From NCBI GenBank assembly GCA_021777335.1, contig JAJYDT010000006.1, positions 1 to 64,000 on the forward strand: DNA of 64,000 bases, written 5' to 3'. The notes under the pieces are model-generated. The model did no database searches. It saw nothing but the letters and a program-made list of their open reading frames with translations, and was not told the DNA's origin. Shown piece by piece: positions 18,697 to 28,242 of this stretch. A program made the position numbers and the translations under genes. Position 1 is the stretch's first letter. Every line of letters begins with the position of its first letter. This stretch comes from Pseudomonadota bacterium. GTDB lineage: Bacteria; Pseudomonadota; Gammaproteobacteria; Acidiferrobacterales; Acidiferrobacteraceae.

Positions 18697-20085
18697 ATGG
18701 AGGAGCGCCGAAGTCCATTCACGGAGCTTCCGTCAAGGAACGATAGTGTCAAGGTACCGCCGCAGTCGGTCGAGGCGGAGCAGTCGCTATTGGGCGGATT
18801 ACTGCTGGATAGCGAACGTTTTGAGGTCATCGCCGAGCGCGTTGATGCCCATGATTTCTACCGCCACGAACATCAGCTCCTTTTTGCGGCCATCCGTGAT
18901 CTCCATTCCGCGAATAAACCCGCCGACGTAGTCACCGTAACGGAATATCTGGAACGCACAGCCGAAATCGAGAAGGCAGGTGGTTTCGCCTACGTCGGCA
19001 GTCTTGCCAATAATACGCCGAGTGCCGCGAACATCGCCGCGTACGCGGATATTGTCCGTGAACTGTCCCTCCTGCGCGGGATGATCCAGGCCGCTACGCG
19101 GATCGCGGAGCGCTGCTACCATCCCGAGCGGCGTTCTGCTGGAGAACTCATGGACGCGGCCGAAAAAGATATTCTCGAAATCGGTGAACAGGGACGGCGC
19201 GTCTCCTCGATACAGCCTCTGAAGGCACTCGTCACCGCCGCAGTCAACCGGATCGATGAGCTATCACGATCCCCAAACTCCATTACCGGCCTCTCGAGCG
19301 GGTTCTCGGATCTCGACGATATGACTTCGGGGTTACAATCCGCAGATCTCATCATCATTGCAGGGCGCCCTTCCATGGGCAAGACTTCGCTTGCGATGAA
19401 TATCGTCGAGAATGCGGCGGTAGGTTCGAAAGTTCCAGTCGCAGTGTTCAGCATGGAAATGCCTGGGGAGCAGCTCGCCATGCGGATGTTGGCATCTCTC
19501 GGACGTATCAACGCCCATAAGGTCCGGACCGGAAAACTCGAAGACGAAGACTGGCCAAGGCTCACGTCGGCGATGGGCATGCTCGCGGATGCCCCTATCT
19601 TTATCGATGATACGCCTGCGTTGACACCTATGGAGCTTCGCGCACGCGCGAGGCGGCTCAAGCGTGAGCACAATATTGGTCTCGTTGTCATTGATTACCT
19701 GCAGCTGATGCAAGGTGTTGAGTCGGAAAATAGAGCCACAGAGGTTTCCGGAATCACCCGCTCCCTTAAAAGTCTGGCGAAGGAACTTAACGTGCCATTA
19801 ATCGCGATGTCGCAGCTGAACCGGAGCCTTGAACAACGGCCGAACAAGCGCCCGGTGATGTCAGACCTGCGCGAATCAGGCGCGATTGAACAGGATGCCG
19901 ACGTCATATTTTTCATCTACCGCGACGAGGTGTACAACGAAGACAGTCCCGACAAGGGTACTGCCGAGGTGATCATTGGAAAACAGCGGAACGGACCCAT
20001 CGGTAAGGTCCGCCTGACTTTTCTTGGCGAGTACACTCGTTTTGAGAATTATATCAGCAGCGGCTATGAGAGCGCCTATGCATGA
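18697..20085 (+). CDS. dnaB: Replicative DNA helicase DnaB
   Basis: Hexameric 5'-3' helicase at the replication fork. At 462 residues it has the N-terminal collar domain (PPQSVEAEQSLLGGLLLD), a linker helix, and the RecA-like motor. Walker A is GRPSMGKTSLA, Walker B LVVIDYLQLM, and the switch and arginine regions include SQLNRSLEQR and SDLRESGAIEQDADV. No intein is present. A dciA-like loader gene lies about 9 kb downstream, consistent with a DciA-type loading system in place of DnaC. alr overlaps the stop by four bases. Confidence 0.97.
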   Translation: MEERRSPFTELPSRNDSVKVPPQSVEAEQSLLGGLLLDSERFEVIAERVDAHDFYRHEHQLLFAAIRDLHSANKPADVVTVTEYLERTAEIEKAGGFAYVGSLANNTPSAANIAAYADIVRELSLLRGMIQAATRIAERCYHPERRSAGELMDAAEKDILEIGEQGRRVSSIQPLKALVTAAVNRIDELSRSPNSITGLSSGFSDLDDMTSGLQSADLIIIAGRPSMGKTSLAMNIVENAAVGSKVPVAVFSMEMPGEQLAMRMLASLGRINAHKVRTGKLEDEDWPRLTSAMGMLADAPIFIDDTPALTPMELRARARRLKREHNIGLVVIDYLQLMQGVESENRATEVSGITRSLKSLAKELNVPLIAMSQLNRSLEQRPNKRPVMSDLRESGAIEQDADVIFFIYRDEVYNEDSPDKGTAEVIIGKQRNGPIGKVRLTFLGEYTRFENYISSGYESAYA

Positions 20086-21161
20086 GCCGGCCAGCGCGCG
20101 CGTGGCTTGATCCGGAGGCGCTCCGGCATAATCTTGCCAAGGTGCGGGAGCGTGCCCCCGGGTCCCACGTGATGGCCATCATAAAAGCCAATGCCTATGG
20201 CCACGGGTTGACATGGGCAGCGCGCACCCTGGGTGGTGTCGATGCCTTTGGGGTTGCGAGCATCGAGGAGGGGTGCGAGCTGCGCGCTGCCGGCATCATC
20301 CATCCCGTATGTCTCCTCGAGGGTTTTTTCGCGGCGTCCGAGATCCCGCTTTTGGCGCGCGAGGGGCTGATTCCGACGATCCATGAGCCTGGCCAGGTGA
20401 CGGCGATCGCAGCCACGCGCGTACCGCTTGAGGTTTGGCTCAAGCTTGACTCGGGGATGCATCGCCTGGGGTTCCCGCTTGAGCACGGGAACGCAGTCTT
20501 CACGCGTCTGCTTGAGATGCCCGGTGTGTCAAAAATAGGCGTGATGTCCCATTTGGCAAGCGCCGACAACCCATTTGACACTGCGACCGATGTTCAGATC
20601 AAGGCCTTCCTTTCGGTGACTGCGTCTTGGGGTATCGAGCGCAGCATTGCCAATTCGGCAGGGGTCCTCGGATGGCCGGAGAGCCATATGGAGTGGGTGC
20701 GTCCCGGGCTCATGCTCTACGGGATGTCACCGCTCATTGGCCGTCAGGCAATTGAGTTTGATCTGCGGCCGGTGATGACTCTTGAAAGCGCCGTGATCGC
20801 GGTCAGGGAGCATCGCAAGGGCATGGCCATCGGGTACGGCGGTGAGTATGTCTGTCCGGAAAACATGCCGGTCGGGGTTGTGGCGATTGGATATGGGGAT
20901 GGTTACCCGCGTCATGCGCCTTCCGGTACCCCTGTGCTCGTCGGTGACACGATTGTGCCCCTGATCGGCCGGGTGTCCATGGACATGATCACGGTGGATC
21001 TCAGGCGCCGCCCACGCACGCGTGTGGGCGAGCGGGTAGTGCTGTGGGGGAGGGGGCTGCCGGCAGAGGAGATCGCGCGCCATGCACAGACCATTCCCTA
21101 TACCTTGGTCTGTGGTGTTACCCCGAGGATCCCTCGGCAAGAGATCGGAGATGGCCACTAA
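20082..21161 (+). CDS. alr: Alanine racemase
   Basis: PLP enzyme that makes D-alanine for peptidoglycan. At 359 residues it has the PLP lysine in AIIKANAYGHG (around K35), a TIM-barrel with LKLDSGMHRLG and NSAGVL, and the C-terminal barrel with the second catalytic Tyr in the AIGYGDGYPR region. GRVSMDMITVDL is also characteristic. ATG 20082 overlaps the dnaB stop (ATGA), so the pair is coupled; dnaB-alr is a common gammaproteobacterial order. radA overlaps its 3' end by 11 bases. Confidence 0.96.
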   Translation: MSRPARAWLDPEALRHNLAKVRERAPGSHVMAIIKANAYGHGLTWAARTLGGVDAFGVASIEEGCELRAAGIIHPVCLLEGFFAASEIPLLAREGLIPTIHEPGQVTAIAATRVPLEVWLKLDSGMHRLGFPLEHGNAVFTRLLEMPGVSKIGVMSHLASADNPFDTATDVQIKAFLSVTASWGIERSIANSAGVLGWPESHMEWVRPGLMLYGMSPLIGRQAIEFDLRPVMTLESAVIAVREHRKGMAIGYGGEYVCPENMPVGVVAIGYGDGYPRHAPSGTPVLVGDTIVPLIGRVSMDMITVDLRRRPRTRVGERVVLWGRGLPAEEIARHAQTIPYTLVCGVTPRIPRQEIGDGH

Positions 21162-22512
21162 GATCAGGACCGCTTACCTATGCAACAGCTGCGGCGGGCG
21201 GTTCGCGCAATGGGCGGGCCGCTGCAGTGCCTGCGGCAGCTGGAATACCTTGATCGAGACATCGACGGGCCCGGCGAAAAGCGCGACGTCCGCCTGGACC
21301 GATCTTTCCCCGGTGCAATCGCTTTCAGAGGTGGCGACGGCACCACTCCCACGCATGTCGTGCGGATTACAGGAGCTGGATCGCGTACTGGGGGGCGGTC
21401 TTGTGCCTGGGTCGACGGTGCTCATCGGCGGCGATCCCGGGATTGGTAAATCGACGCTTCTGATCCAGGCATTGGCATCGCTTGGCCGTTCCGTCAAATC
21501 GCTCTATATCACCGGCGAGGAATCATTGCCGCAGATTGCGTTGCGTGCTGGACGCCTTGCACTGAAGGCGGATCATCTGCGGCTCATGGCGGAAAACCGC
21601 ACAGAAGCGATCATTGCAACCGCAGAAGCCGAACGGCCAGCTGCGATCGTGGTGGATTCGATCCAGACGGTCTATACAGAAAGTCTGACGTCGGCTCCCG
21701 GGAGCGTGGCGCAGGTACGTGAATCTGCGGCCCAGCTTGTCTATTTCACGAAGCGCGCGGGTATCGCCCTATTCCTGGTGGGGCATGTCACCAAGGAGGG
21801 TGCGCTTGCCGGTCCGCGCGTGCTCGAACACATGGTGGACACAGTGCTCTATTTTGAAGGTGACGCCTCTTCCCGGTTCCGCATCGTACGCGCGATCAAG
21901 AACCGTTTCGGACCCGTCAACGAGATCGCCATCTTTGTCATGAACGAATCCGGCCTGCAGCAGGTCAGCAACCCGTCAGCGTTGTTTCTGAGTCATCACG
22001 GAGATGCGGTTCCAGGGACGGCCATACTCGTGACACAGGAAGGTACCCGCCCGCTTCTCGTGGAAGTTCAGGCATTGCTTGATCGAAGCCATGGGAGCGC
22101 CCCGCGCCGGGTTGCTGTGGGTCTCGAGACAACGCGTCTTACCCTCCTGCTCGCGGTACTCCACCGTCACGTAGGGCTAGCGATTCACGATCAGGACGTG
22201 TTTGTGAATGTCGTAGGAGGAGTTCGTGTTACGGAGACCGCAGCGGATCTCGCGGTACTGCTCGCCGCTGTATCAAGCCTCAAGAATCGGGCCATCGGCC
22301 GGGACATCGTGATCTTTGGTGAGGTGGGACTGGGTGGCGAGGTACGGCCGGTACCGCGTGGACAGGAGCGGTTGCGGGAGGCCGCAAAGCTTGGTTTCAA
22401 GCGGGCTATCGTGCCACACGCAAACATGCCAAAGAAATCGCTTCCAATCACAGGCCTCGAGGTGATCCCCATAAAGCACCTGCAAGAGGCAGTGGACGTT
22501 GTGAGCCCCTAG
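21151..22512 (+). CDS. radA: DNA repair protein RadA
   Basis: RecA-like ATPase that promotes branch migration in recombination. The ATG at 21151 gives 453 residues; the longer frame from 21082 lies within alr. An N-terminal zinc finger (YLCNSCGG ... CSACGSWNT) is followed by Walker A GGDPGIGKST, the RadA-specific KNRFG motif (AIKNRFGPVNEI) and a Lon-protease-like C-terminal domain (AIHDQDVFVNVVGGVRVTE, GEVGLGGEVRPV). It ends the plus-strand run; the FHA gene converges 28 bases later. Confidence 0.96.
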   Translation: MATKIRTAYLCNSCGGRFAQWAGRCSACGSWNTLIETSTGPAKSATSAWTDLSPVQSLSEVATAPLPRMSCGLQELDRVLGGGLVPGSTVLIGGDPGIGKSTLLIQALASLGRSVKSLYITGEESLPQIALRAGRLALKADHLRLMAENRTEAIIATAEAERPAAIVVDSIQTVYTESLTSAPGSVAQVRESAAQLVYFTKRAGIALFLVGHVTKEGALAGPRVLEHMVDTVLYFEGDASSRFRIVRAIKNRFGPVNEIAIFVMNESGLQQVSNPSALFLSHHGDAVPGTAILVTQEGTRPLLVEVQALLDRSHGSAPRRVAVGLETTRLTLLLAVLHRHVGLAIHDQDVFVNVVGGVRVTETAADLAVLLAAVSSLKNRAIGRDIVIFGEVGLGGEVRPVPRGQERLREAAKLGFKRAIVPHANMPKKSLPITGLEVIPIKHLQEAVDVVSP

Positions 22513-22540
22513 CGTGCCAGCCGCAGCGTACGGATGAGCG

Positions 22541-23134
22541 CTATTTGACATGAAACTGGAGTCTTGCTTCGCTCACATCGATTAGGTCGCCACTGTTCAA
22601 CAATGCGCCATTTTCGTCGAGAGGTTTCCCGTTTAATCGGATGACCCCGGCTTGCCCCGTCAGCCGGAAGCCGTCTGCGGTCCGAACGATCGCGCCGGCA
22701 TGTTGGCCGGTTTTGCCAAGGTGGGTGACGGGCTTCACGAGATCGATCCGCCGGCCGCTTGCGGGACCACTCAGGACGAACAGCGCAGGGTGCCGCGCCA
22801 CGCACTGGTTCGGTGCGCGCTGGTCGGGACTGGTGTCCGCCATATGCGGTGTTTCGAGCAGGTAATGGAGATCGTAGGGCCCGATCGTAACCCGGTCGCC
22901 TGGTCGCAGGTGCTGTTTTGTGATCCTGCTGCCATTGATCGAAGTGCCGTTGGTACTCACAAGATCGCGTATGAACGTTTGCCCATCAAGGCTCCATACT
23001 ACTGCGTGCTGACCGCTGACGGCGGGGTGATCGAGACATATGTCGCTATCTTTCCGGCGTCCGATCGTGGTGCTTCCGGATTTCAAAGAGACATCCGCAA
23101 TCACACGACCATGATCCATCACTACAAATTTCAT
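22541..23134 (-). CDS. FHA-domain protein (two FHA-like modules)
   Basis: A 197-residue cytoplasmic protein. The start is ATG 23134, which has AAGGAG nine bases upstream; a longer frame from 23173 lacks a site. Residues 1-95 form a canonical phosphothreonine-binding FHA domain (TTIGRRKDSDICLDHPAVSGQHA, LVSTNGTSING). Residues 115-197 form a second, diverged FHA-like module (THLGKTGQHAGAIVRT, VIRLNGKPLDENG, LNSGDLIDVSEARL). The PP2C phosphatase upstream on the same strand suggests a Ser/Thr phosphorylation circuit, but no kinase gene is in the window. Confidence 0.88.
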   Translation of the reverse strand: MKFVVMDHGRVIADVSLKSGSTTIGRRKDSDICLDHPAVSGQHAVVWSLDGQTFIRDLVSTNGTSINGSRITKQHLRPGDRVTIGPYDLHYLLETPHMADTSPDQRAPNQCVARHPALFVLSGPASGRRIDLVKPVTHLGKTGQHAGAIVRTADGFRLTGQAGVIRLNGKPLDENGALLNSGDLIDVSEARLQFHVK

Positions 23135-23327
23135 CTGAGCGCTCCTTGATATTCCGCGCGTGACAACCCGCAATGCCTCATGCTTCCTCGGTCCGGGCGC
23201 CTGCCCGTCATCGCTGTCAATTGCCTCAATGCACCTTCAACGAAAGCCCCACTTCTCACGTGGCGCAAGATCCACCGGTGCTTTCACTTCTGCCTCCCAC
23301 AGTCCGGTGCCACGGGTGAATCTGGGC

Positions 23328-24122
23328 TCACTCAGGAACCCCGGTCTGGATAAGGATAGCCGAAATATTGTCGGGCCCGCCGTTCCTGTTGGCAGTATCA
23401 ACGAGCCTCGCTAAACTATCCCCCAGACTGTCGCGATCCTCCATGAGCAGTGACGCGATCTCACCGTCACTGACCGCATTGCTCAGACCGTCGGAGCAGA
23501 GCAGGTAACGATCGCCAGGTTGCCACCGCTGCAGGTGAACATCCGGTTCAGCTCCGGGTTCGATACCGGCTGCGCGTGTTAGCGTATGGCGGTGCAGGGA
23601 ACGCGCCGCCTCCTCCGTGTCAAGCATGCCGCGGCGTAGGAGCTCCTCCGCTAACGAGTGGTCGCGGGTCAGCTGGACAAGACGGTTGTGGCGCCACCGG
23701 TACGCGCGGGAGTCGCCAAGGTGGGCAACTGCCAACCGCCTGCCTTGGAATCTGGCCACAACGAGTGTTGTGCCCATGCCCGACAGACGCTCATCGCCCT
23801 TTGCCGCCGACATCACGGCCTCGTGCGCGATCCGGCAAGCGTGAAGAACCTGATCCTGCAGCCTCTGCCCGCGGAAGGCTCCGCGGGACAGGAAGTCAGC
23901 AGCTGCGTCGACGGCGATCCGGCTTGCGACCTCGCCCGCCATATGGCCACCCATCCCGTCCGCGAGTAGAGCGGTCCGCTCCTTCGGCATCAGCGCCAGG
24001 CTGTCTTCATTATGGGGCCGTACACGTCCGGTATCTGTAATCGCACACATACCCCAGCCAGGAAGGCCGATCTCGTGTTCGCCAGCGCACGTCGACCGAC
24101 TGGCGACTTCCCTGTCATACAT
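23328..24122 (-). CDS. PP2C-family Ser/Thr protein phosphatase
   Basis: A 264-residue cytoplasmic metal-dependent phosphatase of the Stp1/PrpC type. All metal-binding motifs are present: RPHNEDS (around 35-41), ADGMGGH (around 55-60), GDSRAYRW, CSDGLSNAV and NRNGGPDNIS. It should dephosphorylate phosphoserine or phosphothreonine proteins. The FHA gene follows after 193 bases on the same strand, and dapE lies 42 bases upstream. Pairing with an FHA protein is typical of signalling to envelope or secretion systems, but the target here is unknown. The precise start among the first 25 residues is uncertain. Confidence 0.9.
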   Translation of the reverse strand: MYDREVASRSTCAGEHEIGLPGWGMCAITDTGRVRPHNEDSLALMPKERTALLADGMGGHMAGEVASRIAVDAAADFLSRGAFRGQRLQDQVLHACRIAHEAVMSAAKGDERLSGMGTTLVVARFQGRRLAVAHLGDSRAYRWRHNRLVQLTRDHSLAEELLRRGMLDTEEAARSLHRHTLTRAAGIEPGAEPDVHLQRWQPGDRYLLCSDGLSNAVSDGEIASLLMEDRDSLGDSLARLVDTANRNGGPDNISAILIQTGVPE

Positions 24123-24164
24123 TGCAACGTGGTGGCGAAGGATCCCGGTGGAAATATGTCTGTG

Positions 24165-25289
24165 TCATGGCAACAGCCGCTTAAGAACGTCTTGGTACAC
24201 GTGGACGAGCCTCGGAAGATCGTTTACCAGCACGTGTTCGTTCGCCTGATGGATGCTCTGGTTGATCGGACCAAATTCCGCCACCTCGGCACCAAGTGTT
24301 GCAATGAAGCGACCATCTGACGTCCCGCCGGTGGTGGACAGGCGTGCATCGACACCCAGAGTGTCCCGGATACTCTCCTTAAGCGCGGTGACCAGCGCGC
24401 CTCCAGGGGTCACGAACGGCCGTCCCGACAATATCCACTCGGGCTTCGCAGCGACGCCATTTTTTTTGAGGATCTGCTCAACCCGGTATCTCAGGTCTGC
24501 CTCGTCGCTCTTTCCCGAAAACCGGAAATTGAATCGCACATCGAGCTTCCCCGGGATAACGTTATCCGCACCCGTGCCGGCGTTGAGGTTTGAGATCTGG
24601 AAGCTCGTGGGTGGAAAGTCCAGATCGCCGTCATCCCAGTGCTCATTCAAAAGCGCGGTCAGCGCAGGAAGCCCGCTATGGATCGGGTTCTCTGCAAGAT
24701 GAGGGTATGCCACATGGCCCTGGCGGCCGGGTATGGTGAGTCGCGCGTTCAGGGAACCTCGCCGACCATTTTTGACCACGTCTCCAAGACGCTGTTCACA
24801 GGAAGGCTCGCCCACGAGGCAATAATCGATGTGCTCGCCGCGCGCACGCAGCCACTCCACGACCCTGGCGGTTCCATCGACTGCCGGTCCTTCCTCGTCA
24901 GAAGTGATGATCAGACCGATCGAGCCACTGTGTGCGGGGTGTTGCGTAAGGAAGGCACCGACCGCCACCATAAATGCGGCGATCGACGATTTCATGTCGG
25001 CCGCTCCTCGCCCATACAGCCGGCCATTACGGACCTGTGGCTCAAAGGGTGGACTTTCCCATGCATCGAGTGGTCCGGGAGGCACAACATCCGTGTGCCC
25101 AACGAATACGAGAAGCGGCGACCCTGTTCCACATTTTGCCCAGAGGTTTGAAACGGCCCCAAAACGCAGCCAGGTGATGGCAAAACCTAAGGGCTGTAGG
25201 TGCTCGGCGATCACTGACTGGCAGCCGCCGTCAGCCGGAGTTTCCGACGGAAACGCAATCAGAGTACTAGCGAGCTGAAGGACGTTCAT
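24165..25289 (-). CDS. dapE: Succinyl-diaminopimelate desuccinylase
   Basis: Zinc-dependent M20-family hydrolase that frees LL-diaminopimelate from its succinyl derivative. ATG 25289 gives 374 residues, one less than E. coli; an ATG at 25307 is also in frame and would overlap dapD. Metal-binding and catalytic motifs are VGHTDVVPPG (His and Asp), GAADMKSS, TSDEEGPAVDGT (catalytic Glu pair) and the late STTGGTSDGRF and EFGPINQSIHQANE (His). It is the last gene of the dapC-dapD-dapE operon, which supplies meso-DAP for peptidoglycan and lysine. Confidence 0.96.
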   Translation of the reverse strand: MNVLQLASTLIAFPSETPADGGCQSVIAEHLQPLGFAITWLRFGAVSNLWAKCGTGSPLLVFVGHTDVVPPGPLDAWESPPFEPQVRNGRLYGRGAADMKSSIAAFMVAVGAFLTQHPAHSGSIGLIITSDEEGPAVDGTARVVEWLRARGEHIDYCLVGEPSCEQRLGDVVKNGRRGSLNARLTIPGRQGHVAYPHLAENPIHSGLPALTALLNEHWDDGDLDFPPTSFQISNLNAGTGADNVIPGKLDVRFNFRFSGKSDEADLRYRVEQILKKNGVAAKPEWILSGRPFVTPGGALVTALKESIRDTLGVDARLSTTGGTSDGRFIATLGAEVAEFGPINQSIHQANEHVLVNDLPRLVHVYQDVLKRLLP

Positions 25290-25296
25290 TGTCTGT

Positions 25297-26115
25297 TCAG
25301 ATGTCACGCAGAAGTTCGTTGATGCCCACCTTGCTGCGTGTCCGTTCGTCCACCTGCTTCACGATGACTGCGCAGTAAAGCGAGCAACAGCCTCCCGCAT
25401 CGGGCAAGGATCCCGATACGACTACGGAGCCCGGTGGAACGCGCCCATAAGATATCGTGCCGCTTGCACGATCATAGATCTTGGTGCTCTGACCGATGAA
25501 GACACCCATAGAAATCACGGAACCGCGACCAACGATGACACCTTCGACAATCTCCGAGCGCGCCCCGATGAAGCAGTCGTCTTCAATGATAGTCGGCGCA
25601 GCCTGTACAGGCTCAAGGACGCCGCCGACGCCGACACCGCCGCTGAGATGCACGTTCCTGCCGATCTGGGCGCACGACCCCACGGTCGCCCAGGTGTCAA
25701 CCATGGTACCGGAGCCAACATGGGCACCTATGTTGACGTAGGACGGCATCAGTACACAATTGGCCGCAATATACGCACCCTTGCGCACCGAAGCGGGCGG
25801 GACGACACGGAAACCGCCGTCGCGGAAGCTGCCCGAGTTGTAGTCGGCGAATTTCGAGGGTAGCTTGTCATAGTAGTTGGTGTAGCCCCCCTTCATGAAG
25901 ACGTTGTCTTCTATTCGAAAATACAGCAGTACCGCCTTCTTCAGCCATTCATTGACAACCCAGACGCTGTCGCGTGGTTCAGCGACTCGCAGCGTTCCTT
26001 TGTCGAGTTCTTCGATGGCCGCGTTCACCGCGTCCTTGACAAGCGTATCGACGTTGCGAGGGGTGATTGTGGAACGCCGTTCGTAGGCATCCTCGATGAT
26101 GTTCTTCATATCCAT
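25297..26115 (-). CDS. dapD: Tetrahydrodipicolinate N-succinyltransferase
   Basis: Transfers succinyl from succinyl-CoA to tetrahydrodipicolinate. ATG 26115 has an AGGAGAG site and gives 272 residues (E. coli has 274). The left-handed beta-helix of hexapeptide repeats runs from about 100 to 235 ([40 protein letters not shown], the insertion with [14 protein letters not shown], and [16 protein letters not shown]). It overlaps the end of dapC by 10 bases. The operon encodes the succinylase branch of lysine synthesis. Confidence 0.97.
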   Translation of the reverse strand: MDMKNIIEDAYERRSTITPRNVDTLVKDAVNAAIEELDKGTLRVAEPRDSVWVVNEWLKKAVLLYFRIEDNVFMKGGYTNYYDKLPSKFADYNSGSFRDGGFRVVPPASVRKGAYIAANCVLMPSYVNIGAHVGSGTMVDTWATVGSCAQIGRNVHLSGGVGVGGVLEPVQAAPTIIEDDCFIGARSEIVEGVIVGRGSVISMGVFIGQSTKIYDRASGTISYGRVPPGSVVVSGSLPDAGGCCSLYCAVIVKQVDERTRSKVGINELLRDI

Positions 26116-27326
26116 GGAGCTCTCCTGTTTCCCAGAGACGCAACGTAACGCGCGATACGCTGCGTGGCTTCTAGACAATCATTGGGTGGTGCCACCAGCG
26201 CGACGCGCACACGGCCATGCCCAGGGTTTGTTCCGTGCGCATCGCGGGACAGAAAGCTGCCTGGTAGTACCAGGACGTTTTCCTGCTCATACAATTCCCG
26301 CGTGAAGGACTGGTCGTCAACTCCGGTAGCAAGCCAAAGGTAAAATCCGGCGTCTGGCCGTCGCACATCCATCGCCGGGCCGAGTACGTCAATGGCGTCC
26401 GCGAACTTCTTCCGATAAAGTGCGCGGTTCTCCCGCACATGCGCTTCATCGCTCCATGCGCGCACGCTGAGCGCCTGTGCGAGTGATGACATGGCCGCGC
26501 CGTGATAGGTACGGTAGGCATGGAACGAGCTGAGAAACGAACCGTCACCCGCTATGAACCCTGAGCGCAACCCAGGAAGGTTGGAGCGTTTCGAAAGGCT
26601 ATGGAACACGACGCACCGCCGGAAATCATCGACCCCGTGGGTTTCGGCCGCCTGGAGAAGCCCGGGGGGAGGGGAAGATTCCTCGAAATAGATCTCTGAG
26701 TAGCATTCATCCGAAGCGATCAGGAAATCATAGTGCTCTGCGAGATCGATAAGCTCAATGAGATCCTGCTGCGAGAATACTGCCCCTGTGGGATTACCCG
26801 GCGTACAGACGAACACGAGTCGCGTGCGCTGCCATACCGTTTGAGGGATCGCCCTGAAGTCCATTCTGTACCCGGTATCGGCGCTGGCGTTCACGTAATA
26901 AGGCTCAGCGCCGGCGAGCAACGCCGCTCCTTCATAGATCTGATAGAACGGGTTTGGCAGCATCACTATCGGACGCTGTGTAGCGGCGCTGTCAACGGCA
27001 GCCTGTACTACCGAAAAAAGGGCCTCGCGTGTTCCGCTTGCGCAGAGCACGTGCCGCTCAGGATCAATTCCTTTCAGTCCGAAGCGACGGCTGAGCCACC
27101 CAGCGATGGTGCGGCGCAGTGGTTCCGAGCCGCGCGTCGTGGGATAGGAGGAGAGGGTGTCAAGATGCGCCATCGTCTCCTCGCGGACGAACGCCGGTGC
27201 ATCGTGCTGTGGCTCGCCGATCGAAAGCGCAAGCGGCGTCTGCTTTCGATCCGGTATGGTATGCTTGATCAGCGCGGACAGTTTTTCAAACGGATAAGGT
27301 TGCAGCGACGCGAGTCTCGGATTCAT
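26106..27326 (-). CDS. dapC: Succinyldiaminopimelate transaminase
   Basis: PLP-dependent aminotransferase that converts N-succinyl-2-amino-6-ketopimelate with glutamate. ATG 27326 is chosen: it matches the family N-terminus ([16 protein letters not shown]) and lies just after a promoter. The long frame extending to 27566 has no support. At 406 residues, type I fold motifs are [30 protein letters not shown] and the PLP lysine in [15 protein letters not shown]. The aminotransferase identity as DapC rests on sequence and on its place at the head of dapC-dapD-dapE. Confidence 0.94.
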   Translation of the reverse strand: MNPRLASLQPYPFEKLSALIKHTIPDRKQTPLALSIGEPQHDAPAFVREETMAHLDTLSSYPTTRGSEPLRRTIAGWLSRRFGLKGIDPERHVLCASGTREALFSVVQAAVDSAATQRPIVMLPNPFYQIYEGAALLAGAEPYYVNASADTGYRMDFRAIPQTVWQRTRLVFVCTPGNPTGAVFSQQDLIELIDLAEHYDFLIASDECYSEIYFEESSPPPGLLQAAETHGVDDFRRCVVFHSLSKRSNLPGLRSGFIAGDGSFLSSFHAYRTYHGAAMSSLAQALSVRAWSDEAHVRENRALYRKKFADAIDVLGPAMDVRRPDAGFYLWLATGVDDQSFTRELYEQENVLVLPGSFLSRDAHGTNPGHGRVRVALVAPPNDCLEATQRIARYVASLGNRRAPWI

Positions 27327-27348
27327 ATTCGGCTCGGAAGCGGACGGG

Positions 27349-28242
27349 ATGGGATTATACGGTAACTCTTGGACTCGGTCGAGGCATCCTGACCTGGCTC
27401 CTGTTTTGAGTCTGATTTTCGGGGCAGTCCTGTGGGGCGTGGTCTGGTACCCGATGCGGCTCCTTGAGAGCCGCGGGTTGGCCGGCATCTGGCTTACGCT
27501 GGTGTTATACGGATCCGCGCTGGTTGTGAGCCTACCGTTCGTGTTACGCGACGGGCGCCTTGCCAAACCAAGCTATCTGCTCGCCTTGCTCGCGTTATTT
27601 TCCGGATGGACCAACGTTGCGTTCGTGCTCGCGGTGCTGAAGGGAAATATTGTGCGGGTGATGCTGCTCTTTTACCTCTCACCGGCGTGGACTGTCGTGT
27701 TTGCGCGACTGCTCCTCAACGAGAGGGTCTCGCGCCGCGCGGCGTGGACCATTCTCATGTCGGTGATAGGCACCGTCGCACTTCTGTGGCGACCTGCCGC
27801 GGGAATGGCCACGTTCCGGATGGGTCATTCAGACTGGCTCGCCCTCTCTGCCGGAATTGCCTTTGCGGCCGCGAATGTGATGACCAAACGGCTCTCCAGC
27901 GTCTCGCTCAACGCAAAGTCGGCGAGCGTCTGGGTGGGCGTCGTCGCCGTGGCCGGAACGCTGGCGATAGTCCTGCGCTTGCCAGCCCCGGAGGTTGCCA
28001 TACAGACACTGTTCGCTGCTGCGGCGCTTGGAGCAGGCGGCATCCTGTCCATGACCTATCTTATCCAATTTGGAGTGACCCATCTCCCAGCGCAACGCTC
28101 TTCCGTAATCATGCTTACGGAGCTTATTGCCGGCGCTCTGTCTCAGCGTCTGCTGACAAGCGAACGGTTGGCGCCCTGGGCCTGGGCCGGTGGTGCATTG
28201 ATCGCAGCGAGCGCTTACATTGCATCGCGTCCATCGTCCTAG
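27349..28242 (+). CDS. DMT-superfamily (EamA) transporter
   Basis: A 297-residue inner-membrane protein with about ten hydrophobic segments in two EamA-like halves (roughly 20-135 and 155-295). Examples are LIFGAVLWGVVWYPMRLL, VMLLFYLSPAWTVVFARLLL and VIMLTELIAGALSQRLL. The family exports amino acids, metabolites or drugs; the substrate cannot be told. Being divergent from the dap operon suggests an amino-acid link, but this is weak inference. The ATG at 27349 sits over the dapC promoter, so a later start such as TTG 27406 is possible. It converges with yggS, overlapping by four bases. Confidence 0.85.
   Translation: MGLYGNSWTRSRHPDLAPVLSLIFGAVLWGVVWYPMRLLESRGLAGIWLTLVLYGSALVVSLPFVLRDGRLAKPSYLLALLALFSGWTNVAFVLAVLKGNIVRVMLLFYLSPAWTVVFARLLLNERVSRRAAWTILMSVIGTVALLWRPAAGMATFRMGHSDWLALSAGIAFAAANVMTKRLSSVSLNAKSASVWVGVVAVAGTLAIVLRLPAPEVAIQTLFAAAALGAGGILSMTYLIQFGVTHLPAQRSSVIMLTELIAGALSQRLLTSERLAPWAWAGGALIAASAYIASRPSS
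27354..27382 (-). promoter_or_regulatory. Promoter for the dapCDE operon
   Basis: On the minus strand a perfect TATAAT (27354-27359) lies 17 bases from TCGACC (27377-27382). The start would be about 20 bases upstream of the dapC ATG. The element lies inside the first codons assigned to the divergent DMT transporter. Confidence 0.7.
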
